A stretch of DNA of 64,000 nt from Mycobacterium sp. 1164985.4 (GCF_001668575.1 NZ_LZMD01000058.1:23398-87397); one strand, 5' to 3'. Positions 46,668-56,729 are shown, counted from the stretch's first letter. Program-made: numbers and translations. Notes: generated from the letters alone by a model not told the origin.

Positions 46668-47466
46668 TGGGCCAGAGCGGTGGTCTGCGGGTCTGCCGCC
46701 ATTGCGGAACCTGGCGGGGCCGATGCAGGCGGTCGGGGCGTTGTTCGCGATGTCGGCCGATGCGGTGCGGTTTGTGTTCCGGCGGCCGTTTCAATGGCGG
46801 GAATTTCTGGAGCAGTGCTGGTTCATTGCGCGGGTGTCGTTGGCGCCGACGTTATTGGTGGCGATTCCGTTCACGGTGCTGGTGAGTTTCACGCTCAACA
46901 TCTTGTTGCGGGAGTTGGGTGCGGCTGATCTGTCGGGGGCTGGCGCGGCGTTCGGTGCCGTGACGCAGGTGGGCCCGATCGTGACGGTGTTGATCGTGGC
47001 CGGCGCGGGGGCGACGGCGATGTGTGCGGATTTGGGGTCGCGCACGATCCGCGAGGAGATCGATGCGATGGAGGTGTTGGGGATCAACCCCGTGCAGCGG
47101 TTGGTGACGCCGCGGATGTTGGCCTCGGGGCTGGTGGCGCTGCTGCTCAACAGCTTGGTGGTGATCATCGGGATCCTCGGCGGCTACACGTTTTCGGTAT
47201 TCATCCAGGATGTGAATCCCGGTGCGTTCGCTGCGGGGATCACGTTGTTGACCGGAGTGCCCGAGGTGATCATCTCGTGTGTGAAGGCGGCGTTGTTCGG
47301 GTTGATCGCCGGGCTGGTGGCGTGCTTTCGGGGGTTGACGATCACCGGGGGTGGGGCCAAGGCGGTCGGTAACGCCGTCAACGAGACGGTGGTGTATGCG
47401 TTCATGGCGTTGTTTGTGATCAACGTGGTGGTCACCGCGATCGGGATCCGGATGACGACGGGTTAA
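46654..47466 (+). CDS. yrbEA: YrbEA, MlaE-like permease of the Mce transporter
   Basis: A 270-residue integral membrane permease with about five hydrophobic segments and the conserved EEIDAMEVLGINPVQRLVTPR (EExDAxxxxGxxP) cytoplasmic loop that couples to the ATPase. GTG 46654 lies inside the thiolase end. With YrbEB it forms the permease of the Mce lipid importer. The ATPase (MceG/Mkl) is not in the window and is usually encoded elsewhere. Codons use TTG, GTG and GGG more than the neighbours do. Confidence 0.95.
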   Translation: MAQASGPERWSAGLPPLRNLAGPMQAVGALFAMSADAVRFVFRRPFQWREFLEQCWFIARVSLAPTLLVAIPFTVLVSFTLNILLRELGAADLSGAGAAFGAVTQVGPIVTVLIVAGAGATAMCADLGSRTIREEIDAMEVLGINPVQRLVTPRMLASGLVALLLNSLVVIIGILGGYTFSVFIQDVNPGAFAAGITLLTGVPEVIISCVKAALFGLIAGLVACFRGLTITGGGAKAVGNAVNETVVYAFMALFVINVVVTAIGIRMTTG

Positions 47467-47476
47467 CGGGGATCCA

Positions 47477-48334
47477 ATGGGCACAGTGCAAGTTCTGCGC
47501 AGCACCTATCCGCGCCTGTCGCGGGGGGTTCGCAAGCCGGTCGATTTCCTCAGTCGCATCGGCGATCACATGCTGTTCTACCTGCGCGCGTTGGGTGGGG
47601 TTCCGCATGCGGCGGTGCACTTCCGCAAGGAGATCGTGCGGTTGATCGCCGAGATCTCGATGGGTGCGGGCACGTTGGCGATGATCGGCGGCACGGTCGC
47701 GATCGTGGGGTTTTTGACGTTGGCCGCCGGTGGCACGCTGGCGGTGCAGGGCTATTCGTCGCTGGGTGATATCGGCATCGAGGCGTTGACGGGCTTTCTG
47801 GCGGCGTTCATCAACGTGCGCATCGCCGCGCCAACGGTGGCCGGGATCGGGTTGGCGGCCACGTTCGGGGCCGGGGTGACCGCGCAGTTGGGCGCGATGC
47901 GCATCAACGAGGAGATCGACGCACTGGAGTCGATGGCGATCCGGCCGGTCGAATATCTGGTGTCGACCCGGCTGATCGCGGGGATGGTGGCGATCACTCC
48001 GCTGTACTCGATCGCGGTGATCTTGTCGTTCGTTGCCAGCCAGTTCACCACCGTGGTGTTGTTCGGTCAGTCCGGCGGCCTCTACGACCACTACTTCGAC
48101 ACCTTCCTCAATCCGATCGACCTGCTGTGGTCGTTCCTGCAGGCGGTGCTTATGGCGATCACAATCCTGCTGGTTCACACCTACTTCGGCTACTTCGCCT
48201 CCGGCGGACCTTCCGGTGTCGGGGTCGCGGTCGGCAACGCGGTGCGCACCTCCCTGGTGCTCGTCGTCTCGGTCACCCTGCTGGTATCCCTGGCCGTCTA
48301 CGGCTCCAACGGCAACTTCAACCTGTCGGGATAG
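47477..48334 (+). CDS. yrbEB: YrbEB, second MlaE-like permease
   Basis: A 285-residue permease paralog with EEIDALESMAIRPVEYLVSTR. ATG 47477 is 10 bp after the YrbEA stop. The stop TAG is immediately followed by the MceA GTG. Its first two thirds share the TTG-rich codon style of yrbEA, while from about 48050 onward C-ending codons typical of the region return. It forms the permease heterodimer with YrbEA. Confidence 0.95.
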   Translation: MGTVQVLRSTYPRLSRGVRKPVDFLSRIGDHMLFYLRALGGVPHAAVHFRKEIVRLIAEISMGAGTLAMIGGTVAIVGFLTLAAGGTLAVQGYSSLGDIGIEALTGFLAAFINVRIAAPTVAGIGLAATFGAGVTAQLGAMRINEEIDALESMAIRPVEYLVSTRLIAGMVAITPLYSIAVILSFVASQFTTVVLFGQSGGLYDHYFDTFLNPIDLLWSFLQAVLMAITILLVHTYFGYFASGGPSGVGVAVGNAVRTSLVLVVSVTLLVSLAVYGSNGNFNLSG

Positions 48335-49540
48335 GTGGCGCTGGTGAAAAGCAGTGTGGTACGTCCCCTTACAGGCTTGGCGTTGATCGTCACGATCGCT
48401 TTGATCGTCGCTTTGGCGGTCGCGCTGTTCCAGGGCAGCTTTACGAAAACCGTTCCGGTGACGGTGATCTCCGAGCGGGCCGGCCTGGTGATGAACAACG
48501 ACGCCGATGTGAAGATGCGAGGCGTCGACGTCGGCAAAGTCGAATCTATCGAAAGCCGCCCGGACGGTACGGCAGCGCTGCACTTGGCGATGGACCCGTC
48601 CCAGATGCACCTCATACCGTCGAATGTCGATGTCGATATCGCTTCGACGACAGTGTTCGGCGCGAAGTTCGTCCAGTTGAAGCCCCCGAAGAATCCGTCG
48701 GCCGAGAAGTTGCGTCCGGGTCAGGTGATCCAAAGCGGCAGCGTCACCGTTGAGATCAACACGGTGTTCCAGCAACTGGTCAACGTGCTCGACAAGATCG
48801 ATCCCGCGAAGTTGAACCAGACACTCGGTGCGATCGCGACCGCCTTCAACGGCCGAGGGGAGCAGTTCGGCAAGACGTTGGTCGACTTCAACGCTTTACT
48901 GGCCAAGATCGAACCGAGCCTGCCCAATCTGGAAGCCGACATCGCAGCGTCGGTACCGACGTTCAATGCCTACGCCGACGCGGCGCCGGATTTGATGTCG
49001 ACGATCCGCAGCACCACGTCGGTGAGCAACTCAATCGTCGATCAGGAGCAGAACCTTGATGAGTTCCTGGTCAGCGCAATCGGGTTGGCCGACATCGGCA
49101 ATGAGGTAATTGGCGGAAACCGGGAGGCATTGGGAGACGTGCTGCAGAATCTCGTCCCCACCGCCGAGTTGCTCAACCTCTACAAGAAGTCGCTGTGGTG
49201 TGGCATCGGCGGGCTCATCCCCTTCGCGAAGTCGGCGCCGCAGTTCTCGGGCGTCCTGGTCAACGCGGGACTCACGCTTGGTGTCGAGCGGTATCGCTAT
49301 CCCCGGGACCTGCCCAAGGTCGCCGCCAAGAGCGGCGGGCGCGACTACTGTAAGGAACTCGGCTTGCCCGAATTGCCCCCGGAGTTCGTGCCGCCGGCAA
49401 TCGTCGGCGACGTGGGCTCCAACCCGTCGCAGTATGGGAACGCGGGAATCCTTCTAAACTCTGAGGGGCTGAAGAACTGGTTGTTCGGACCACTCGACGG
49501 GCCGCCGCGCAACACCGCACAGATCGGGATGCCGGGATGA
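48335..49540 (+). CDS. mceA: MceA substrate-binding protein
   Basis: A 401-residue Mce protein with one N-terminal hydrophobic anchor (about residues 13-33), then the Mce/MlaD domain (VNNDADVKMRGVDVGKVESI-like strand) and helical C-terminal half with two Cys. The start is GTG 48335 directly after the YrbEB stop; GTG 48344 is an alternative. Together MceA-F make the periplasm-spanning lipid tunnel. The Mce operon number (mce1-8 class) cannot be set by eye. Confidence 0.95.
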   Translation: MALVKSSVVRPLTGLALIVTIALIVALAVALFQGSFTKTVPVTVISERAGLVMNNDADVKMRGVDVGKVESIESRPDGTAALHLAMDPSQMHLIPSNVDVDIASTTVFGAKFVQLKPPKNPSAEKLRPGQVIQSGSVTVEINTVFQQLVNVLDKIDPAKLNQTLGAIATAFNGRGEQFGKTLVDFNALLAKIEPSLPNLEADIAASVPTFNAYADAAPDLMSTIRSTTSVSNSIVDQEQNLDEFLVSAIGLADIGNEVIGGNREALGDVLQNLVPTAELLNLYKKSLWCGIGGLIPFAKSAPQFSGVLVNAGLTLGVERYRYPRDLPKVAAKSGGRDYCKELGLPELPPEFVPPAIVGDVGSNPSQYGNAGILLNSEGLKNWLFGPLDGPPRNTAQIGMPG

Positions 49541-50562
49541 CGGGATCAACGGGCACACTCATCAAATTCAGCGTCTTCGGGGTCGTGATGACGGTCCTGA
49601 CGGCGTTCCTGTTCTTGATCTTCAGTGACTCCAGAGGCGGTGACACCGAGGGCTATAAGGCCGTCTTCACCGATGCTTCCCGCCTCAAGACGGGCGATAG
49701 TGTGCGCATCGCCGGGATTCGAGTCGGCACTGTGCAGGGCGTGTCGCTGCAGGCCGACCGCAACGTTCTGGTCGAATTCGACGCCGACGCCAACACCAAA
49801 CTGACCACCGGGACACGGGCCGCTGTCCGATATCTCAACCTCACGGGCGACCGTTACCTGGAGCTGCTGGACACCCCGGACTCCGCCCGCATTCTGCCGG
49901 CTGGAGCCACGATCCCCGCGGACCGGACGGCACCGGCACTCGACCTGGACCTGCTGCTCGGCGGTCTCAAGCCGGTGATCCAGGGCCTGAACCCGGAAGA
50001 CGTGAACGGGCTGACCTCGTCGCTGATCCAGATCCTGCAGGGTCAGGGCGGCACGTTGGAGTCGCTGCTCTCGAAGTCGTCGTCGTTCACCAACTCGTTG
50101 GCCGACAACAACCAGGTGATCGAGCAGCTGATCGACGAATTGCGGACGGTGCTCGAAACATTGTCCAAGGACGGCGAGGAGTTCTCCGGTGCCATCGACC
50201 GGCTGGACAGGCTGGTCGAAGGGCTGTCCGCGGACCGCGATCCCATCGGCGAGGCCATCGAGCAACTGGACAACGGCACATCGTCCCTGGCCGACCTGCT
50301 CGGGCGTGCCCGCTCGCCGCTGGACAACACGATCAACGAGTTGCACCGGCTGGCCCCACTGGCAGGCAACGACTTGCCGCGCTTGGATGCGACCCTGCAG
50401 CGTCTTCCCGAGATCTACCGCAAGCTCGCACGCGTCGGGTCCTATGGGGCCTTCTTCCCGTACTACATCTGCGGAATCACGTTCCGCGCAAGCGATTTGG
50501 AAGGTCGCACCGTGGTGTTTCCCTGGATCAAGCAAGAAACGGGAAGGTGCGCTGAAGAGTAG
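49537..50562 (+). CDS. mceB: MceB substrate-binding protein
   Basis: A 341-residue Mce protein: anchor near 7-28, MlaD domain with RLKTGDSVRIAGIRVGTVQGV (KxGxxVRxxGVxVGxV), then long helices rich in Leu and Asn/Asp. ATG 49537 overlaps the MceA stop (ATGA). Two Cys sit near the C-terminus. Confidence 0.95.
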   Translation: MTGSTGTLIKFSVFGVVMTVLTAFLFLIFSDSRGGDTEGYKAVFTDASRLKTGDSVRIAGIRVGTVQGVSLQADRNVLVEFDADANTKLTTGTRAAVRYLNLTGDRYLELLDTPDSARILPAGATIPADRTAPALDLDLLLGGLKPVIQGLNPEDVNGLTSSLIQILQGQGGTLESLLSKSSSFTNSLADNNQVIEQLIDELRTVLETLSKDGEEFSGAIDRLDRLVEGLSADRDPIGEAIEQLDNGTSSLADLLGRARSPLDNTINELHRLAPLAGNDLPRLDATLQRLPEIYRKLARVGSYGAFFPYYICGITFRASDLEGRTVVFPWIKQETGRCAEE

Positions 50563-51672
50563 ATGGAAAAGTACCGCGGATCCCATCTCATCAGGGCCGG
50601 CGTCATCGGCGTCGTGTTGGTCATCCTCGTCATCACCATCGGGCTACAACCCGAGCGGTTGCTGTCGTATGCCACCGGGTTGCGATACCAGGCGCTGTTC
50701 ACCGAAGCCGGCGGCCTCGTGGGCGGCAACGACGTCACGCTGTCAGGGATCAAGGTCGGTTCGGTCTCGTCGGTCGAACTCGTCAACGGTGATGTCTTGG
50801 TCGGGTTCACGGTCCAGAGCAAGTACGCGCTGGGCTCCGAAACCACTGCGCACATCCGGACCGGAACGCTGCTCGGCGAGCGGGTCCTGGCACTGGAGTC
50901 CGAGGGCAGCGGAACGCTGGATCGCAGCCAGACCATTCCGATTACACGAACGTCGTCACCGTACTCGTTGACCGATGCGGTCAGCGATCTCACCGCCAAC
51001 ACCGCGGCCACCAACACCGACACGCTGAACCAGTCGTTGGACACGCTGGCGGCAACGCTCGATCAGGTTGCGCCGCAACTCGGTCCGACGTTCGATGGCT
51101 TGTCCCGACTGTCACGGTCGCTCAACAACCGCAACGAGAGCCTCGCCGAGTTGCTGAGGACCGCCGGCGATGTCACCGGGATATTTGCCGAACGCAGCCG
51201 TCAGGTGAACTCGCTGATCCTCAACGCCAACGACCTGCTGGCGGTGCTCAACGAACGTCGGCAAGCGATCGTCAGCCTGCTGAATGCCACCTCGAGGGTT
51301 TCACAGGAGCTCACCGGCGTGGTGGCCGACAACGAGCAGGAACTCGCGCCCACGCTCGAGAAGCTCAACGAGGTGGTGGCGGTGCTGGAGAAGAACCGCG
51401 ACAACCTGGCCAAGATGCTGCCCGGCGCGGCGAAATACTATTTGACACAAGGCGAGATCGTGTCCAACGGTGCCTACTACAACGCTTTGGTTCCCAATCA
51501 GATCCCGTTACCGCCGCAGATTCTCCAACCGTTCTTGGACTACGCCTTCGGATTCCGTCGCGGCATGGACGCGGGCCAGCCGCCGGACAACGCCGGACCG
51601 CGGGCCGAACTACCGTTCCCCGTCAACGCCATTCCGCAGCCAGGAGACCTTCCCGATGACGGCACCCCGTAA
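50563..51672 (+). CDS. mceC: MceC substrate-binding protein
   Basis: A 369-residue Mce protein beginning MEKYRGSHLIRAGVIGVV with an anchor at about 10-30. GGNDVTLSGIKVGSVSSVELV is the MlaD strand set. Helices follow (NRNESLAELL, VVADNEQEL). ATG 50563 is directly after the MceB stop. A Pro-rich short tail ends the protein. It overlaps MceD by 17 bp. Confidence 0.95.
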   Translation: MEKYRGSHLIRAGVIGVVLVILVITIGLQPERLLSYATGLRYQALFTEAGGLVGGNDVTLSGIKVGSVSSVELVNGDVLVGFTVQSKYALGSETTAHIRTGTLLGERVLALESEGSGTLDRSQTIPITRTSSPYSLTDAVSDLTANTAATNTDTLNQSLDTLAATLDQVAPQLGPTFDGLSRLSRSLNNRNESLAELLRTAGDVTGIFAERSRQVNSLILNANDLLAVLNERRQAIVSLLNATSRVSQELTGVVADNEQELAPTLEKLNEVVAVLEKNRDNLAKMLPGAAKYYLTQGEIVSNGAYYNALVPNQIPLPPQILQPFLDYAFGFRRGMDAGQPPDNAGPRAELPFPVNAIPQPGDLPDDGTP

Positions 51673-53134
51673 GCGTCTGGTAACCGCGACGGCGGTCCTG
51701 CTGGCCATCGGACTGGTCGCCGGCGCAGTGTTTCTCGTGCGTCAGGTGTTCTTCGGGCCGCGCACCATCACGGCCTACTTCCCGACCGCGACGGCCATCT
51801 ATCCCGGTGACGATGTGCGCGTGTCCGGTGTACAGGTGGGCACGATCGAATCCATCACCCCTGAGGGCACACAGACCAAGATGGTCCTCAAGGTGGATCA
51901 TGGAGTGCCGATCCCGGCCGACGCCAAGGCGGTCGTCGTCGCGCAGAACTTGATCGCGGCCCGCTATGTGCAGCTCACCCCGGCGTACCGCAACGGCGGC
52001 GGACCGAAAATGCAAGACGGCGCGGTCATTCCGATGGACCGCACCGCCGTCCCGGTCGAGTGGGACGAGGTCAAGACGCAACTGATGCGGCTGGCAACGG
52101 AACTGGGGCCCGAAGCCGGGGTATCGGGCACGTCGATATCCCGTTTCATCGATAGTGCCGCGAACGCGATGGGGGGCAACGGCGACAAGCTCCGGCAGAC
52201 GCTGGCCCAATTGTCGGGCGCGGCGAGGATCTTCGCCGAAGGAAGCGGCAACATCGTCGACATCGTCAAGAACCTGCAGATCTTCGTCGGTGCGCTGCGC
52301 GACAGCAAGCAACAGATCGTGATGTTCGAGAACCGGTTGGCCACCCTGAGCAGCGTCCTGAACGACAACAGGTCCGACCTCGACGCAGCGCTGACCGACT
52401 TGTCGGTGGCGCTCGGGGAGGTACAACGGTTCGTGGCGGGCATCCGAGACCAGACCTCCGAGCAATTCCAGCGGTTGGCCAACGTCACCCAAGTTCTGGT
52501 CGACCACAAGTTGGCTTTCGAGAACGTGCTGCACATCACGCCGAATGCGATCGCAAACTTCGCAAATATCTACTACCCCAACGGCGGTTCGGTGACCGGG
52601 GCTTTCTCGCTGAACAACTTCTCGAACCCGGTTCTGTTCATCTGCAGCATGATCGGCGCCGTCGCGAACGTCACCGCTCCGGAAACCGCGAAACTCTGCG
52701 CGCAGTACTTCGGTCCGGCGCTGCGCCTGCTCAACGTCAACAACGTCCCGTTGCCGATCAACGCCTATCTGCGGCCCGCTATCAACCCGGACCGCTTGAT
52801 CTACACCGACCCGAAGCTGGCGCCGGGGGGTGCCGGGCCCGGGGATCCGCCCGAGCCGTTCCCGGACGTGTCCGCCTACCTCGGGAACGGTGATGTCCCG
52901 CCGCCTCCGGGTTGGAACACGCCCCCCGGTCCGCCCGGGCTGTATATGCCAGACAACGATGCACCCGCCACGCCATCGCCGCCGTTGTTCCCCGGCGCAC
53001 CGATCCCCGGACCACCGCGGGTGCTGAGCAACATCCCGGCGAGCCCCCCGACAGTGGAGAGCATGCTGCTGCCCCCGACTCCCGCGCCCGCCGGCCCGCC
53101 GGGACCACCCTTGCCAGCGGAGGCCCCGCGATGA
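51656..53134 (+). CDS. mceD: MceD substrate-binding protein with Pro-rich tail
   Basis: A 492-residue Mce protein: anchor near 8-30, GDDVRVSGVQVGTIESI, helical domain, then from about 385 a Pro/Gly-rich tail (PPPPG, PPGPPG repeats). ATG 51656 follows CAGGAGACC; in-frame sequence before it belongs to MceC. Long disordered tails in MceD/MceF may cross or touch the cell wall (inference). Confidence 0.95.
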   Translation: MTAPRKRLVTATAVLLAIGLVAGAVFLVRQVFFGPRTITAYFPTATAIYPGDDVRVSGVQVGTIESITPEGTQTKMVLKVDHGVPIPADAKAVVVAQNLIAARYVQLTPAYRNGGGPKMQDGAVIPMDRTAVPVEWDEVKTQLMRLATELGPEAGVSGTSISRFIDSAANAMGGNGDKLRQTLAQLSGAARIFAEGSGNIVDIVKNLQIFVGALRDSKQQIVMFENRLATLSSVLNDNRSDLDAALTDLSVALGEVQRFVAGIRDQTSEQFQRLANVTQVLVDHKLAFENVLHITPNAIANFANIYYPNGGSVTGAFSLNNFSNPVLFICSMIGAVANVTAPETAKLCAQYFGPALRLLNVNNVPLPINAYLRPAINPDRLIYTDPKLAPGGAGPGDPPEPFPDVSAYLGNGDVPPPPGWNTPPGPPGLYMPDNDAPATPSPPLFPGAPIPGPPRVLSNIPASPPTVESMLLPPTPAPAGPPGPPLPAEAPR

Positions 53135-54462
53135 TCAGCAGGAGCAATGTGAAGCGATTGACGATCGCCGGTGCGTGCGTGACGCTGACGCTGACCGGCT
53201 GTTCATTTCAGGGCCTGAACTCGCTGCCGCTGCCCGGGGCGGTGGGGCGTGGACCGGACGCGGTCACCTACCGAGTCGAGGTCGCGAACGTCGCGACACT
53301 GGAATCCAATTCACCGGTTCTCATGAACGACGTGGTGGTCGGCAGCGTCGGTGAAATGACGGTCGAAGACTGGCACGCCAACGTGCAGATCTCGGTCAAA
53401 CCCGATGTGGCGGTGCCCGCCAACGCTGTCGCAACGGTCGGGCAGACCAGCCTGCTCGGCTCGATGCACCTGGCGCTCGATCCGCCGCTGGGCGAGGAGC
53501 CGAGGGGTCGACTGCAGCCCGGGGCGACGATCCCGCTGAGTGATTCGTCGACATACCCGTCCACCGAGCGGACACTGTCCGCCTTGTCCACCGTCGCCAA
53601 CGGGGGCGGGTTGGGGCAGATCGGCGACATCATCTCCAATTTCAACGTCGCGTTGAACGGGCGGGAACCGCAGATACGCGAATTGCTCACTCGCCTGGAC
53701 AATTTCGTCGGGGTGCTCGACCGCCAGCGCGACAACATCATTGCCTCGATTCAGCAATTGAACCGGGTCGCCGGTACCTTCGCCTCGCAGCGCGACGTGC
53801 TTGACCGGGCGCTCAGAGAGATTCCGCCCGCGCTCGATGTGTTGATCCGCGAGCGGCCGCGGCTGACCACCGCGCTGCAGAAACTCGGGCAGTTCAGCGA
53901 CACTGCTGACAAGTTGGTCGACGACGCCGGCGATGACCTGGTCAAGGACCTCGAGAACCTGGGTCCGGTGTTCGGTGCACTCGCCGACATCGGGCCGGAT
54001 CTGAACCTTGCGCTGTTGTGGGCCACCGCGTTTCCGTATGGGCCGACATTCGCCGACCGCATCACTCGAGGTGACTACATCAACCTGTTCGCCAGTTTCG
54101 ACCTCACCTATCCGCGTCTGAAGAAGACGCTTCTGCTCGGCACGCGGTGGGGTGACGAAAACGCCAAGTTGATCCCGGCGCCCGGTGATCCCTACTACAT
54201 GAATTATTCCTACAGCCCGATGGCGCTCGGCGTCGCGCCTCCGCCACAGGGTCTGCCGCCGGCACCCGGGGGACCGCCCCCTCCCGCGACGCCGCCGGTG
54301 AGTGGTCCGATGCTGCCGGTCGCGCCGGCGCCGCCGGCCGCACCGTGGCTGCCTCAATCCCGGGCGATCACGTCGTCGCAGATATTCGCGGGGCCGTACG
54401 GGCCGTCGGCACCTCCGGTGCCTCTTCCGCCGGCTGAACCGACACCGGGAGGCGGTGGCTGA
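53131..54462 (+). CDS. mceE: MceE lipoprotein
   Basis: A 443-residue Mce lipoprotein. The N-terminus has a Lys/Arg start, hydrophobic stretch and a lipobox ending LTGCS, so Cys23 or so is probably lipidated (LprN-like). The MlaD domain has SPVLMNDVVVGSVGEM. The C-terminus is Pro-rich. ATG 53131 overlaps the MceD stop. This is the usual fifth gene and the lipid-anchored member. Confidence 0.95.
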   Translation: MISRSNVKRLTIAGACVTLTLTGCSFQGLNSLPLPGAVGRGPDAVTYRVEVANVATLESNSPVLMNDVVVGSVGEMTVEDWHANVQISVKPDVAVPANAVATVGQTSLLGSMHLALDPPLGEEPRGRLQPGATIPLSDSSTYPSTERTLSALSTVANGGGLGQIGDIISNFNVALNGREPQIRELLTRLDNFVGVLDRQRDNIIASIQQLNRVAGTFASQRDVLDRALREIPPALDVLIRERPRLTTALQKLGQFSDTADKLVDDAGDDLVKDLENLGPVFGALADIGPDLNLALLWATAFPYGPTFADRITRGDYINLFASFDLTYPRLKKTLLLGTRWGDENAKLIPAPGDPYYMNYSYSPMALGVAPPPQGLPPAPGGPPPPATPPVSGPMLPVAPAPPAAPWLPQSRAITSSQIFAGPYGPSAPPVPLPPAEPTPGGGG

Positions 54463-56150
54463 TGCTGACTCGCTTTGTCCGAAATCAGTTGATCATCTTC
54501 ACGATTGCCTCGATCCTGGGCGTCACCGTGATGATCTTCACCTACATGCAATTGCCCACCCTGCTCGGTATCGGCCGGTTGAAAGTCACGCTGGAGCTAC
54601 CCGCCGCGGGCGGTCTGTATCGCTTCAGCAACGTGACCTACCGCGGCGTGCAGATCGGCGAGGTGACGTCGGTGACGTTGACGGAGAACGGTGCCGAGGC
54701 GCACTTGTCACTCGACACCTCGCCGAAGATCCCCGCAGACCTACAGGCCGAAGTGCGCAGCGTGTCGGCCGTCGGTGAGCAATACGTAGACCTGCGGCCC
54801 CGCACCGATTCGGGGCCGTATCTCGAGAGCGGACAACGCATTCCGGCCTCGCGGACGACCCTTCCGCAAGAGGTGGGCCCGATGCTGGACCGGCTCAGCG
54901 CGCTGGTGAACAGCATCCCCGGCGACCGGATCGCCGACCTGCTCGACGAGTCGTTCAAGGCCTTCAACGGAGCCGGTCCGGACTTCCAGTCTCTGCTCGA
55001 CTCGGCCTCCAAGGTGACCGACGAGGTCAGCGGCGTCTCCGACCAGACCCGCGGGCTGATCGACGACAGCAGGCCGCTGCTGGAATCGCAGGCCGAGACC
55101 GCCGAGCAGATCCGCACCTGGGCGCGGAGCTTGGCCGGCGTCACCGGACAGCTGGAACAGAACGATCCGGAGATCCGGACAGTACTGCAGCGGGGACCCG
55201 GCTTCGCGCAGGAAGTGTCCCAGCTCCTCAACGACGTGAAGCCCACGCTGCCGATCCTGCTGGCGAACCTCACCACCGTCACGCAGGTCTTGCTCACCTA
55301 CAACCCGGCCCTCGAGCAGCTGCTGGTCATCTTCCCGGGCATCATCGCCGCCCAGCAGTCGTTCGGTCTTCCGGGCAACAACCCCATAGGGTGGCCGACC
55401 GGCGATTTCGCGCTCACCGTCAGCGACCCGCCGGCATGCACCGTGGGCTTCCTCCCGTCGACGCAGTGGCGCTCCCCGGAGGACCAGACCACGATCGACA
55501 CGCCCGACGGGCTGTACTGCAAGCTGCCGCAGGACTCACCGATCAGCGTACGCGGAGCCCGTAACTACCCCTGCATCGAACACCCCGGCAAGCGGGCGCC
55601 GACGGTCGAGCTCTGCAACGACCCAAGGGGTTTCGTTCCGCTCGCCATGCGCCAGCACACGTTGGGGCCAGAACCGTTCGACCCGAATCTCATCTCTCAG
55701 GGGATACCGCCCGACGACAGGGTCGACTTCCAGGACCGGATCTACGCGCCGGTTCAGGGCACGCCGCTGCCGCCAGGAGCGGTTCCCGCGGGTGCGCCGC
55801 CCGGCCCGTCCGCCCCGGACTCCCCGCCGTTCCCGGCACCGGACGTGTTGTCACCGCAGCCGACGCCGACGGTGGCCCCGCCGGCACCGCCGGCCCCGCC
55901 ACCGCCGGCGCCGGTCGCGCCGCCGCCGCCCGGCAATTCGCTCAACGGAGCGCCGATCCCGCCGGCGTCGGGAGCCGTTCCCGCAGCGCCTGCCGCTCGT
56001 GGCGGCCAGGCCTCGGCGGGTGGTCCGTCGGTGGCGGTGGCGACCTACGACCCCAGGACGGGGAAATATCTGAGTCCGGACGGCTTCCTGCAGCAGGAAA
56101 CACTGCCCGGCAAGAACTCGAAGTCCTGGAAGGACTTGTTGCCGACCTGA
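54462..56150 (+). CDS. mceF: MceF substrate-binding protein with long Pro-rich tail
   Basis: A 562-residue last Mce protein. It has an anchor at about 10-30, YRFSNVTYRGVQIGEVTSV, helices, a Cys-containing region around 320-390, then from about 425 a very Pro/Ala-rich low-complexity stretch before a conserved-looking YDPRTGKYLSPDG end. ATG 54462 overlaps the MceE stop. A hairpin overlaps its own stop and ends the operon. Confidence 0.95.
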   Translation: MLTRFVRNQLIIFTIASILGVTVMIFTYMQLPTLLGIGRLKVTLELPAAGGLYRFSNVTYRGVQIGEVTSVTLTENGAEAHLSLDTSPKIPADLQAEVRSVSAVGEQYVDLRPRTDSGPYLESGQRIPASRTTLPQEVGPMLDRLSALVNSIPGDRIADLLDESFKAFNGAGPDFQSLLDSASKVTDEVSGVSDQTRGLIDDSRPLLESQAETAEQIRTWARSLAGVTGQLEQNDPEIRTVLQRGPGFAQEVSQLLNDVKPTLPILLANLTTVTQVLLTYNPALEQLLVIFPGIIAAQQSFGLPGNNPIGWPTGDFALTVSDPPACTVGFLPSTQWRSPEDQTTIDTPDGLYCKLPQDSPISVRGARNYPCIEHPGKRAPTVELCNDPRGFVPLAMRQHTLGPEPFDPNLISQGIPPDDRVDFQDRIYAPVQGTPLPPGAVPAGAPPGPSAPDSPPFPAPDVLSPQPTPTVAPPAPPAPPPPAPVAPPPPGNSLNGAPIPPASGAVPAAPAARGGQASAGGPSVAVATYDPRTGKYLSPDGFLQQETLPGKNSKSWKDLLPT

Positions 56151-56168
56151 CCGCGCGTGGGCGGTCAG
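56147..56168. terminator. Bidirectional hairpin between mceF and a convergent gene
   Basis: CTGACCGC (56147-56154) pairs perfectly with GCGGTCAG (56161-56168) around a 6-base loop. It covers the mceF stop and the stop of the minus-strand secreted protein, so it can end transcription from both sides. Confidence 0.65.
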
Positions 56169-56704
56169 GACAGCTTCTGCATCTTCACCGGCATCTCAAC
56201 GGAGGTGGTCTGATTCCTGCCACAGGCGCCGCTTGCCGTCTTGGTCATGTCGCGACCGGCCAGAAAGGTGGTGTTTTTCGTGAGGCGTTCGTTCCGCGCG
56301 GGATCGAATCCCCACAAGATGAACTTCTGATGCCCGGGGGCGAATGTCCCATTGGGGCAAGGCATCCAGTTCGGGATGTCGTGATCGACGTACCAGAAGT
56401 CGTCGAGCCGGATAGAGGCGGTCCAGCCGCGGTCGCTAGTGACCGTTCCGCCGCATTCGATCGGACTGACGCAATCTGTGCTGACAGTCCAGGTTTGGAC
56501 CACGGTCTGATCGTCGCGGAAGACATCGGCGCCACCTGCGCCGAAGGGCCCGACACTCTTCTTCGCCCATTCGCCGTCCGACATAACCAGGTAGGTGCCG
56601 TTGAGCGCGACGCCGAAATCATCGGCATGCGCCGGTGTTGCGGTTCCCACGCCCGCCACGAACGCGATCGCCGCGACACCCGCGGCCAAATCAGCACTGC
56701 GCAT
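56165..56704 (-). CDS. Secreted mycobacterial protein
   Basis: A 179-residue protein with a signal peptide (ADLAAGVAAIAFVAGVGTATPAHA, cleavage after AHA). The mature part has Cys pairs and a WYVDHDIPNWMPCPNG segment. The layout resembles the secreted protein at 37551. Function unknown. It is convergent with mceF and divergent from 56783. Confidence 0.85.
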   Translation of the reverse strand: MRSADLAAGVAAIAFVAGVGTATPAHADDFGVALNGTYLVMSDGEWAKKSVGPFGAGGADVFRDDQTVVQTWTVSTDCVSPIECGGTVTSDRGWTASIRLDDFWYVDHDIPNWMPCPNGTFAPGHQKFILWGFDPARNERLTKNTTFLAGRDMTKTASGACGRNQTTSVEMPVKMQKLS

Positions 56705-56729
56705 GCGGAAAGCCTATCGCGCATAGCAG

